64,000 nt of DNA from Mitosporidium daphniae (lineage: Eukaryota; Microsporidia). Below the pieces are notes generated by a model. It worked only from the letters and a program-made list of their open reading frames with translations, did not search any database and had not been told where the DNA came from. The stretch lies in NCBI RefSeq assembly GCF_000760515.2, contig NW_013546656.1:1-64000 (forward strand), written 5' to 3'. Within the stretch, counting starts at the first letter, position 1. Every line of letters begins with the position of its first letter. Both the position numbers and the translations under genes were made by a program. Positions 52,739-60,799 of the stretch are shown here, piece after piece.

Positions 52739-53545
52739 TTAAATTTCTTCATGTTTATTGTTACCGGGTTCAACGGCCCAGTCGATAGGCGACTCGTGCT
52801 GCGCCAACAGAAATTCATTTGCCAGACGAAAATGACCACAACCCAAAAAGTCTCTTGTTGCGGTAAAGGAAACCGGATGTGAGGCAGTCAAAATCAGGTG
52901 CCGATTTCCACCATCACATCGTCTGATCAGCGACTCTTTACGGCGTGCATGTACTCCCCAAAGCATAAATGCGACTCGTTTTGGGGCATGGAGAGCCACC
53001 AGTTCAATAACCTTGTCAGTAAAGATATCCCAACCGAACTGTGCATGCGAATTGGGGGTATTTGCCCTTACTGTCAAGGTGGTGTTAAGAAGTAAAACAC
53101 CCTGCGTAGCCCAATACTCAAGCGAGGCATGGGGAAATACCATTTTAGTGGCTATGCAGGCATTCACTTCTTTGAAAATGTTCCTCAGCGACGGTTGCGG
53201 CGGCCTCCCTTTTGCAAGTGAAAATGCTAATCCAGTGGCCTGACCTTCACCGTGATACGGATCCTGTCCAATGATGACAACACGCACAGATCCAAATGGT
53301 GTCAATTGGCTCCATCTAAACGTTTGCGATTCCGGCGGGTAGACTGTGAACTTGGCACGCTCCGTCTCTAATTGCTGTGCCAACTTCATAAAATATGGCT
53401 TTTTGAATTCGTCTCCCAAAATGTCGCGCCACGATGCTTCTACGCCCAAAATAAGGCGGTTAACGGCGGACTGATGCGCCACGTGGCCGATAGCGGATGG
53501 CTGCTCCGTTTGGACCTTGGAATAGTGCTGGTACAATGTGGGCAT
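52739..53545 (-). CDS. UNG1: Uracil-DNA glycosylase (family 1)
   Basis: Single-exon, 268 residues. Removes uracil from DNA. Motifs: water-activating loop VVIIGQDPYHGEGQATGLAF, LKNIF-type PSLRNIFKEV, LLLNTTLTVRANTPNSHAQF (Asn-specificity region), and C-terminal loop ASHPVSFTATRDFLGCGHF. The usual HPSPLS becomes HPVSFT: the catalytic His is kept but the minor-groove intercalation loop (Leu) is altered. The N-terminus carries a likely PCNA-interaction or targeting stretch (LYQHYSKVQ). Lies tail-to-tail with CSB, 26 bp between stops, and is preceded by an A/T-rich block (53546-53570). Confidence 0.95.
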   Translation of the reverse strand: MPTLYQHYSKVQTEQPSAIGHVAHQSAVNRLILGVEASWRDILGDEFKKPYFMKLAQQLETERAKFTVYPPESQTFRWSQLTPFGSVRVVIIGQDPYHGEGQATGLAFSLAKGRPPQPSLRNIFKEVNACIATKMVFPHASLEYWATQGVLLLNTTLTVRANTPNSHAQFGWDIFTDKVIELVALHAPKRVAFMLWGVHARRKESLIRRCDGGNRHLILTASHPVSFTATRDFLGCGHFRLANEFLLAQHESPIDWAVEPGNNKHEEI

Positions 53546-53570
53546 TAAAAATTCGTTATTTAAATTTTGC
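53546..53570 (-). promoter_or_regulatory. AAATTT-like block of the UNG gene
   Basis: The 25 bp just upstream of the UNG start codon read GCAAAATTTAAATAACGAAT and further A/T on the minus strand, a typical example of the start-proximal element. Confidence 0.5.
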
Positions 53571-53650
53571 TAATTGCGGGACCTCCTCCCTCTTCACTTA
53601 TGGGGAAATGTTGTTGTGGCGCAGCCGGCGTCAAGCTCATAGATAGCGGA

Positions 53651-55151
53651 TCAGCAAGATAAAAGATTTCCCTCGCCGGGGGCGCCCATTTTCTCCCGCA
53701 TCCTGGATACGATTGCCCTGGATGCGCTCCATATGTATAATGTTCCTGACTCTGTGCCAGCAAGCAAAATGGTGTCGTCCAAATTAGGCCCAAGTGATAT
53801 CGCTGAAATTGGTGCATCTGTCTGCAATTGGAGCCCTCTCTGTTCTGGATCTGCAAGAGTCAGGTCCCAAAACCGAAGAAATGCATCGGCACCGCCGGTG
53901 ACCAGAGTGCCATCAGGTCGCCAGCTCGAAGCAACTACAGATCCTGGCACTTCTATTGGTGGATGTATAGTAGTTGAGGATGCCGAGACTGCTGATATGC
54001 ACGAGGCTTTAGGTGAATTTTGAGCTTTTGACGTGCATGCCTCGTGCACAAGAACATGCAGTTGGCGCCGATCCATTCTTATATCGTACACTTTGAGCTC
54101 AGAGCCCTGGGCATGACCCTGGCAACTGATGATTAGCTGTGAATCTGGAGAGAAAATGATGCTGTCTGTATCGATGTGGCCGGTTGAAATCTTGAATGCG
54201 CACGACGATTTCGAGGAGCCAACGCAGGACCCAAGCATGGGCATGCTGCGCAGATCGTAGCAACGGAGCACGCCGTCACCGCAGATTTCGTCACTGATCA
54301 TGGAGGTTGTTCCACCTCCGAGAGCTAATAGCGAGCCATCTGGAGCAGCGGCCATTGCAGAAAGGCCTCCCGCAGGCGGCTGAAGCGTTGCGAGCCGCTG
54401 CATTACAATTCCATCCCAGATACTCACTTGGCCCTTTTCGCCAGCGGGCGAGTATGACGTGAGCGAAAACAATAAATTTTCTGTTTGCTTGCTCTCGCCC
54501 CATTGCACGAGATCTGGAATTCCCTGTCGAGGACTGGCGCGGAAAAGCGGAGATGGGCGTGCTGATGTCCGGGAGCCTCGCTGATATGGCCACAGCAGTA
54601 CAGAGCCATCCTGAGAGGCACTCGCCAAAATCAAATCGGATACATGCCTTGCAATCGAGTGAACGCGATCGCGATGTCCCTTCCATGTATCCAACAGATG
54701 AACTTGGTCTTCATCGACTTTCCAAAGCTTGATCAAGCCATCATATCCGCAAGAAAAAAAGCGCCCAGGGTCCTCTTTGCTGCAGGCTACGAGGTCTGAA
54801 ACCGTTTGTCGGAGCCCTGTTGTAGAGGAACAATGGGCATCGAGGATCGAAATTGAGGGCCATTCTGGCGACACCATGAGCAGCTCGCCTTGGCGATTAT
54901 ATTCCTCCTCTGCAAGTGTGCATGCTCCAACCATAAATACTGCGCGGCCTTGTACTCGGTCCGACTTGATTACGGTAATCTTGACATTAAAGGTATCGTC
55001 ATACAGAGCCAGAAGAGCGGCGAAGCGTTGCTGCGTGTTCCAGCGGGAAATTTCTGCTATACCTAGGCACGCAAAAGTTTCCGTTTATTAAGGCATGCCG
55101 CGTACTTTCAATCCCATGAAGAATGTGGTCTTGGAGATCCCGTGAACTCAT
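53651..55151 (-). CDS. WD40-repeat protein
   Basis: Exons 55151-55106 and 55062-53651 (43-nt intron) give 485 residues. An N-terminal ~75-residue helical/beta region (DLQDHILHGIESIAEISRWN) precedes about seven WD40 blades: FFSCGYDGLIKLWKV, ILASASQDGSVLLWPY, FSLTSYSPAGEKGQVSIWD, LALGGGTTSMISDE...LRCYDLR, LIISCQGHAQGSELKVYDIR, TLVTGGADAFLRFWDL and TILLAGTESGTLYIWSAS. The family cannot be narrowed; a nuclear pore (Nup43-like) or chromatin role is possible but not supported. Diverges from CDC73 with 69 bp between start codons. Confidence 0.78.
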
Positions 55152-55220
55152 ATGCACACAACAAAATCCGGCTAAAATTAAACCAAATTTCCAGACAAAC
55201 AATTTACAGCAAATAATTGA
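55152..55220. promoter_or_regulatory. Divergent promoter of WD40 and CDC73 genes
   Basis: 69 bp between two start codons, A/T-rich (CTAAAATTAAACCAAATTTC), with AAATTT-like words. Confidence 0.5.
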
Positions 55221-56570
55221 ATGGCGGACCCGTTTGTACTCCTCGTGGACGCGCTCATACACCAAAGCCCTGTTACGCTGTTGGATGCAATTGGCAACGT
55301 GGTAACTGTGAAAGAGGGCAACATTGGTGCGGCAGAATACATTTCCTTTGGACCATCATACTGCTTTTTGCTAGCATGCCCCGTGCCACTTGCATGTCGG
55401 AATGTTGCAGGTAGCCAGGGCCACTACACCATGGGCGCAGTATACTTTCTGCACCTGCGCCAACATCTTCCATTTTCAGAGTATTTGCGCGAGTGCCGCG
55501 CCATAAACTGGCCGCATATCTCCATTATCGATCGAAAGCTGGTTTTGCAAGCACTCTCCGGCGCAACAGAACATTTGGTGCTCATTGAGCAGATGATGAC
55601 CCTGACCACAGTCCAGATGATCAAGCCTAGATCCATTGACGAGATAAAAGGTTTGCAAGACCAATTTTTACTTTCAGAAACTGCTATTCCATCCGATATC
55701 CGGATGGATGAGCAGAATCCAAGCGGTGTGGCACCACTAGAAAAGCCGGCGTTTATTCCAGGCGCGTTGTTTCTTAGTCGCAACAAAAACTATTCCGGCG
55801 TTGTCTCAACTTTGCGTGCACTGCTGAAAGTCGGTGCCTCCTCAAATGCGCCGCAGCAGGTACGCTCGCAAGGGGTAAGCTCAAGACCGCAAGTGTCTAC
55901 GTCGCCGTCGTCGTCGTCGTCATCTTTATTGCCAATGGGCCTTTCCGTAGTAAATCCCCGTCAATTGCTCGACCAAATGAAAGGGGGTAGTGGAAAATCT
56001 CAAATAGTCATGCCAGCGCCCGCACCGGTGGGAGAAAAATCACGAAATGACCCCATTATAGTGGTACCCTTTTCATCCACCTCTACGATCAACATGTTTA
56101 ATGTGAAACAATTTTTGGAGGAATGTCGGTTCGTCGATCCTACAACTGCTCGCGCCGAATGTTGCGGAAAAAAACCAGCCTTTACGACTGTCTCCCGTGA
56201 ACGTGGAAAAAATGACATCCTCTCATATTTGGTGATAGATTCTGCGTCACGGCTAAGTTTAGAGGATTGGAAGAAGAGGGTCGTAGCTGTCTTTGCCCAG
56301 GGAGCCGCCTGGCAGTTTAAGGATTGGCCAGAGCCATATGATTCACCCACACAGCTTTTTTCGTTAATCCAAGGCTTCCATCTTAAACATGAGGACGAAA
56401 TGGTTGATCCACGGATCAAGGGATGGAATGTGCAGGTACTCAATGTACACCAGACACGTCCTCATTTAGACCTCGAATCTGTCTTTGCTTTTTGGAGTAC
56501 CCTGGATGCTTCGCTCCACGCCAGAGGTCTTATTCACTCAGCCACAGGAGGTCTCGGCACGACCAAATGA
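55221..56570 (+). CDS. CDC73: CDC73/parafibromin, Paf1 complex subunit
   Basis: Single-exon, 449 residues. The N-terminal parafibromin-like region (MADPFVLLVDALIHQSPVTL, YTMGAVYFLHLRQHLPFSEY) and a low-complexity Ser linker lead to the C-terminal Ras-like domain: PIIVVPFSSTSTINMFNVKQ, VVAVFAQGAAWQFKDWPEPY, LIQGFHLKHEDEMVDPRIKG, WNVQVLNVHQTRPHLD. The VAVFVQG.AWQFK.WP pattern is diagnostic. It binds Pol II CTD in the Paf1 elongation complex, which promotes histone modification. Confidence 0.92.
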   Translation: MADPFVLLVDALIHQSPVTLLDAIGNVVTVKEGNIGAAEYISFGPSYCFLLACPVPLACRNVAGSQGHYTMGAVYFLHLRQHLPFSEYLRECRAINWPHISIIDRKLVLQALSGATEHLVLIEQMMTLTTVQMIKPRSIDEIKGLQDQFLLSETAIPSDIRMDEQNPSGVAPLEKPAFIPGALFLSRNKNYSGVVSTLRALLKVGASSNAPQQVRSQGVSSRPQVSTSPSSSSSSLLPMGLSVVNPRQLLDQMKGGSGKSQIVMPAPAPVGEKSRNDPIIVVPFSSTSTINMFNVKQFLEECRFVDPTTARAECCGKKPAFTTVSRERGKNDILSYLVIDSASRLSLEDWKKRVVAVFAQGAAWQFKDWPEPYDSPTQLFSLIQGFHLKHEDEMVDPRIKGWNVQVLNVHQTRPHLDLESVFAFWSTLDASLHARGLIHSATGGLGTTK

Positions 56571-56641
56571 CAAGTTTTTATCATTAAATTTAAGTTCGGT
56601 TTAAATTTAAAATTTAAAAATACTGCTCTTTTTCATTAACA
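56571..56641 (+). promoter_or_regulatory. A/T-rich promoter of RPS8
   Basis: 71 bp between CDC73 stop and RPS8 start, with the longest AAATTT arrangement seen: GGTTTAAATTTAAAATTTAA followed by a TACTGC-pyrimidine leader. A ribosomal-protein gene carrying the strongest copy fits a core-promoter role. Confidence 0.6.
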
Positions 56642-57353
56642 ATGGGTGAGTCTTGCGCCCCTCTCAGCTCTTTCTTCTTTTTCATCCATCCATTTTCTTT
56701 TCTTTATTTCGCCACCATTCCGTATGTCTTGCTAATCTTTAGGAATCAGCCGTGACAGTCGACACAAGCGCTCGGCAACGGGAGCCAAACGCGCTTTTTA
56801 CTGCAAGAAGCGTAAACACGAACTTGGACGTCAAGCAGCCAACACCAAGCTTGGTCCTAAGCGTATTCATGAGCTCCGCGTCCGCGGTGGAAATCACAAG
56901 TTCCGCGCCATGCGCCTAGATTCTGGAAATTTCGCCTGGGGTTCTGAGGCAATTACCAGAAAAACCCGTATTTTGGATGTCGTCTACAATGCTTCCAATA
57001 ATGAGCTAGTGCGCACAAAGACGCTTGTCAAGGGTGCCATCGTTCAAATCGATGCAACTCCCTTCCGTCAATGGTGGGAAACCCATTATGGCGTCGCTAT
57101 TGGGAAAAAGAAGGCTGAAGAAATTGCAGACCCATCCGTTGCCCAAAAGGAGCCTTCTGAAGCCGTCAAAGCTAAACACGCTATGCGCGCGCAAGACGCA
57201 GCCGTTGATGTGCATGTGAAGGAGCAGTTCAACACCGGTCGTTTGTATGCTATTCTCAAGTCCCGTCCCGGACAAAGCGGACGCGCTGACGGATATATTC
57301 TTGAGGGCCGCGAACTCGACTTTTACCTCAAGAAGATCAAGCACAAGAAGTAA
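56642..57353 (+). CDS. RPS8: Ribosomal protein S8 (eS8)
   Basis: Exons 56642-56645 and 56743-57353 give 204 residues. The first exon is only ATGG; a 97-nt GTGAGT...TTTAG intron splits codon 2, a typical place for ribosomal-protein introns. Body: [80 protein letters not shown], and C-terminal [20 protein letters not shown]. All match eS8. No snoRNA boxes were seen in the intron, which is pyrimidine-rich with a GCTAATC branch-like site. Confidence 0.97.
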
Positions 57354-57786
57354 ATTAACGCGAGTTCAATAAAGCCTTTCCACATACATGTACAAAGCTC
57401 GCTTCAAACCAGATTGGAACCATTGTTCCCTATTCCAGGGCTTATTAGCCGCTAGAGTTACCGGGGGCCCAGGGTTGGGCCGTGGAAATGAATGTTCATG
57501 CACCGGCCGCTTCCTCTGCTAGTTTTCATTTCTTCGCTGTGATTGAGTGCAACTTTTGCATTGTTACTGCTGTGCCACATGCTTTTACATTGCATGTGGT
57601 GGCAGGTGCAGCTGCATGATGCATCGATTCGCATCATGCATGCGATTTTCAAAGATTTTCTTAATTCCCCGTGATCAACGGTAGATCAGATCATAGAACT
57701 ATTGATCTGCGATTCTGCAATGATTATTATGCGGTCTGTTTTTATTAAAGGGCTGGTCAGCATTTTTCCAAACCACCATTGCAAGT
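57354..57786. other. Intergenic region with tandem strong hairpins
   Basis: 433 bp between RPS8 and the receptor gene. An AATAAA lies just after RPS8. At 57567-57611 CTGC..TGCC..ACATGC pairs with GCATGT..GGCA..GCAG around a 9-nt loop, and directly abutting it 57613-57622 pairs with 57631-57640 (TGCATGATGC/GCATCATGCA, 10 bp, 8-nt loop). No ORF. A structured RNA gene is possible; no known class was matched. Confidence 0.5.
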
Positions 57787-60762
57787 ATGGGACCTGTGTT
57801 GTGGCTCCTCTTTTTCTCCTTCATTCCGGGCCTTTTGTGCGAGGTCTCGACGATCCCAAATCTCAAGCTGTCCACGGAAAATGTTCTCTTTCCTCTGCCT
57901 TTCAAATGCTACCCTTACCCTGAGGACCCATCAAGCCTGACTGAGCCATACTATTCTCTTTGCCTAAAATTTTCACCCCTTGCGACGGGGTTTTTCCGAC
58001 CGACATATATTCCTGTTATCCCTAAGGGAACCCCCCCAAATTCTCCCCTTAATTGCTCCACTCAGTTTAACACCATTTTTCCTGAACTGAATTTTACGCT
58101 CTCTTTTGTTATTCCGCAATCTGTTTCGGCATTGACGCTTGCCGGTCTCTTTCCGATGACCGATATTAAGACGGGGGAACCCTTTGAGAATGGGATCCAG
58201 CTTGCTGAAGCCATGCGTTGCGCAGTTAAGAATATCAATTCCGATCAAGACATTCTCCCGCATACGCGTTTAAACTTCCAGGTATGGGACACGCATGGCA
58301 GAGCCTCATCGGCAATAAATTCTGCATATTTGGCCATGCAGGCAAATGTTACGGCCTTTGTTGGGCTCACCACCTATGAGGAAGTCTTCAGCGTTGCTCC
58401 CTTGATTAATCCCTCATTGCTCAGCATCACATCTGGAGTTGCCTCGTCAACATTCTTGGTTGACAAAGTCCTGTTCCCCACCTTTTACCGCACCGTTCCT
58501 GGAGACAAATTTGCTGCTCTATCGATGATCAATCTTTTCTATTCGCTTGGGTGGAATCAATTTGCCGTCGTCTACGGGAATGATTTTGTAGGGTCTTCCG
58601 GGCTTGATGCCATCAATTCTGCTCTGGAAGAAACTTCAAAGTATGGATATAATCCGTATCTTTTATGCGAAGCGACGCTATCGCCTACCGAAATTTCGAG
58701 TACTTCAGACGATGTGGAGGTCTTTATTGAGTGTATGAAGACAACCAAAGTGCGAGCCATTATTCTGTGTGCAAATCCCTTCGATGCGGCTTCTGTGATC
58801 ACAAAAATTGTAAATGCAGGTCCCAGTGTGTTCACTGATGAAACAATTTTCTTTGCTCCATTTTCATGGGGCGGATCTGAGACCTCAATAAAAACGCTGA
58901 GTGAGCTCTCCAATGGAACCATCACACCAGAAATTATGTATGGGTCCTATTCACTTGAACCTCGCGCCTTTTCCCAAGCCACTGTTAAAGAGTGTTTGGC
59001 AGAGCAGTCCCCCATGTCAAACTTTGATATCGGATTTTTGCGCTACTGGCAAAAGAACTTTCAATGCACCCTCAAGGGTTCCCCAATATTCAGCATTGAA
59101 AAATACTTTGATAGCCTCTCTGAATCTGATCTCACCTCATTGTACTCGATTTTTTCCTCAAAATCCGATATTTCTTTAAAATATTCTACCAATAGCTCGG
59201 CTATTAAAAACATATCCAGCTTGTTAGCAAACGTTTCTAATGATTTTGGGCCAAATTTAGCACCTTATACGTTCCTTTTAAACAAGATCTACATGTTTAC
59301 CTCTGTTGAAGACCCGAAAACAAAGAATCTGAGTGTCTGCCAAGATGTCGATAACAGGGATCCCATCAATGCCCTGTGTTCATGCCCAACCACAGACATC
59401 CTAGTCAGCAATAAGGAACTGAATCCATATGTGAACTACATATATGACGCCACATATGTAGTTGCACTTGCTTACAACCAGTTGATAGCTCCCTGTGGTA
59501 CCTCTTACCCGTGTGATCTTCCATATTTCACAAATTCAGAGCTTTTGGCTGCATTCAATGATACTTACTTTGAAGGGCTGACCGGCACCGTTTCATGGAT
59601 TGGGCATGAAAGAAACTCGTCCGACATTTCCTTCTACCAATTTTGCGAAAACGGCAACAAATATTTGGTTGGCCTATCAAATTTTTCTGGGGTTTATCTT
59701 TTCAAAGATGAATTGTGCTTTCGCACGCCATTTATCCCAATGTCCGTAGTTATCCCAGAAGTGGCCAACTTTTCAAGCACCATTGGTATCATAATGAGCC
59801 TTCTTTTCGTGGTATGGATCCTTATTTGTATCTTCTTAATCTTATTTTTCTATCTTAAAAAAGATACCGAGCCTGTTGTGTCTGCAGGGCTTGGCTTTCT
59901 TATGTTCCTTTTATTTGGCTCCATTTTAATTTCCCTGAGTGCAATCCTGTGGACACTGGATAGCACATCCTTCCTTTGCATTGTGAAAATCATTGTCCTG
60001 ATAGTCGGGTTTTCGATGATGTTTGGTGCCATTTCAGGAAAGCTCTTCCGCTCGTTTGAGGTCTATTGTTCGTTGAAGGAGTACAGACAGGGACTCGATC
60101 CTTGTGCTCTTCTTATCTTTTCAGGGATGACATTGGCGGTTAATATCTTTTTTTTGGCCATTATTTTCCTTGTCTCTGGAACGCCCGTTCCTTCGCTCAA
60201 TAGAGAATCGCCGTCAAGCTTATTTTTCTACATTGCGTGCCAATGCACACGCGATCCGAATTTGCAAAAGATAATTTCCATTGTTCAATTGGCAGTTAAC
60301 TTGACTTTCATCCTTGCTGCACTGATTATTTCGATCAGCATAACGTTGCAGCCTTCGCCGCATAGTGAAAATACCTCTATCGTTGCAGCTCTACTTGACT
60401 TGTTCATCGTTAGTTTGACGCTGGTCATCATATATTTCAACACTGAGACGATAACTGGCACCATTCAGTCGCAATATATTATCCGATCCGTTGGAACGAT
60501 ATACCTTCTCGTGTTTACACTGTCGATTCTCATCATACCAAAGCTGCTTGCCATTGCTAGAGGCAAACCAGCTGGAGACTCGGGTGAATATGGAGGACTT
60601 ACCCCATCAATCGGACCAGGAGAGACGGATAACCAGTTCTCGCTTGACTCTTCAACAATGCCAGATACCTTTTTAGCAAGTCTATCATCCTCCAATATAG
60701 TAAGGAACCGACGCAATCGGGATCGCGGCTCAAATGTCGAATTTATCACCCGCAATTGTTAG
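57787..60762 (+). CDS. Class C GPCR-like receptor (GABA-B/ANF-type ectodomain)
   Basis: Single-exon, 991 residues. Signal peptide MGPVLWLLFFSFIPGLLC; Cys-containing N-terminal part; a bilobed periplasmic-binding-like ectodomain (LAGLFPMTDIKTGEPFENGI, AMRCAVKNINSDQDILPHTR, GLTTYEEVFSVAPLINPSLL, FYRTVPGDKFAALSMINLFY, WNQFAVVYGNDFV); then seven hydrophobic helices from ~660 (GIIMSLLFVVWILICIFLIL, AGLGFLMFLLFGSILISLSA, IVKIIVLIVGFSMMFGAISG) and a ~60-residue cytosolic tail. KLFRSFEVY after TM3 matches the GABA-B-type KTWRxHxIF position. Family 3 receptors are known from early-diverging fungi and Dictyostelium. Ligand unknown; about 15 N-glycosylation sequons. Confidence 0.85.
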   Translation: MGPVLWLLFFSFIPGLLCEVSTIPNLKLSTENVLFPLPFKCYPYPEDPSSLTEPYYSLCLKFSPLATGFFRPTYIPVIPKGTPPNSPLNCSTQFNTIFPELNFTLSFVIPQSVSALTLAGLFPMTDIKTGEPFENGIQLAEAMRCAVKNINSDQDILPHTRLNFQVWDTHGRASSAINSAYLAMQANVTAFVGLTTYEEVFSVAPLINPSLLSITSGVASSTFLVDKVLFPTFYRTVPGDKFAALSMINLFYSLGWNQFAVVYGNDFVGSSGLDAINSALEETSKYGYNPYLLCEATLSPTEISSTSDDVEVFIECMKTTKVRAIILCANPFDAASVITKIVNAGPSVFTDETIFFAPFSWGGSETSIKTLSELSNGTITPEIMYGSYSLEPRAFSQATVKECLAEQSPMSNFDIGFLRYWQKNFQCTLKGSPIFSIEKYFDSLSESDLTSLYSIFSSKSDISLKYSTNSSAIKNISSLLANVSNDFGPNLAPYTFLLNKIYMFTSVEDPKTKNLSVCQDVDNRDPINALCSCPTTDILVSNKELNPYVNYIYDATYVVALAYNQLIAPCGTSYPCDLPYFTNSELLAAFNDTYFEGLTGTVSWIGHERNSSDISFYQFCENGNKYLVGLSNFSGVYLFKDELCFRTPFIPMSVVIPEVANFSSTIGIIMSLLFVVWILICIFLILFFYLKKDTEPVVSAGLGFLMFLLFGSILISLSAILWTLDSTSFLCIVKIIVLIVGFSMMFGAISGKLFRSFEVYCSLKEYRQGLDPCALLIFSGMTLAVNIFFLAIIFLVSGTPVPSLNRESPSSLFFYIACQCTRDPNLQKIISIVQLAVNLTFILAALIISISITLQPSPHSENTSIVAALLDLFIVSLTLVIIYFNTETITGTIQSQYIIRSVGTIYLLVFTLSILIIPKLLAIARGKPAGDSGEYGGLTPSIGPGETDNQFSLDSSTMPDTFLASLSSSNIVRNRRNRDRGSNVEFITRNC

Positions 60763-60799
60763 GCAGCGACTCGGTGGTTTGATGACATAATTTACTCAA

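Noticed and set aside
30746-57353. Possible contamination or chimeric contig, because this block has more intronless genes and longer introns
   Set aside because: The block also has 25-31 nt introns and the same AAATTT-like start blocks, so it looks like the same genome.
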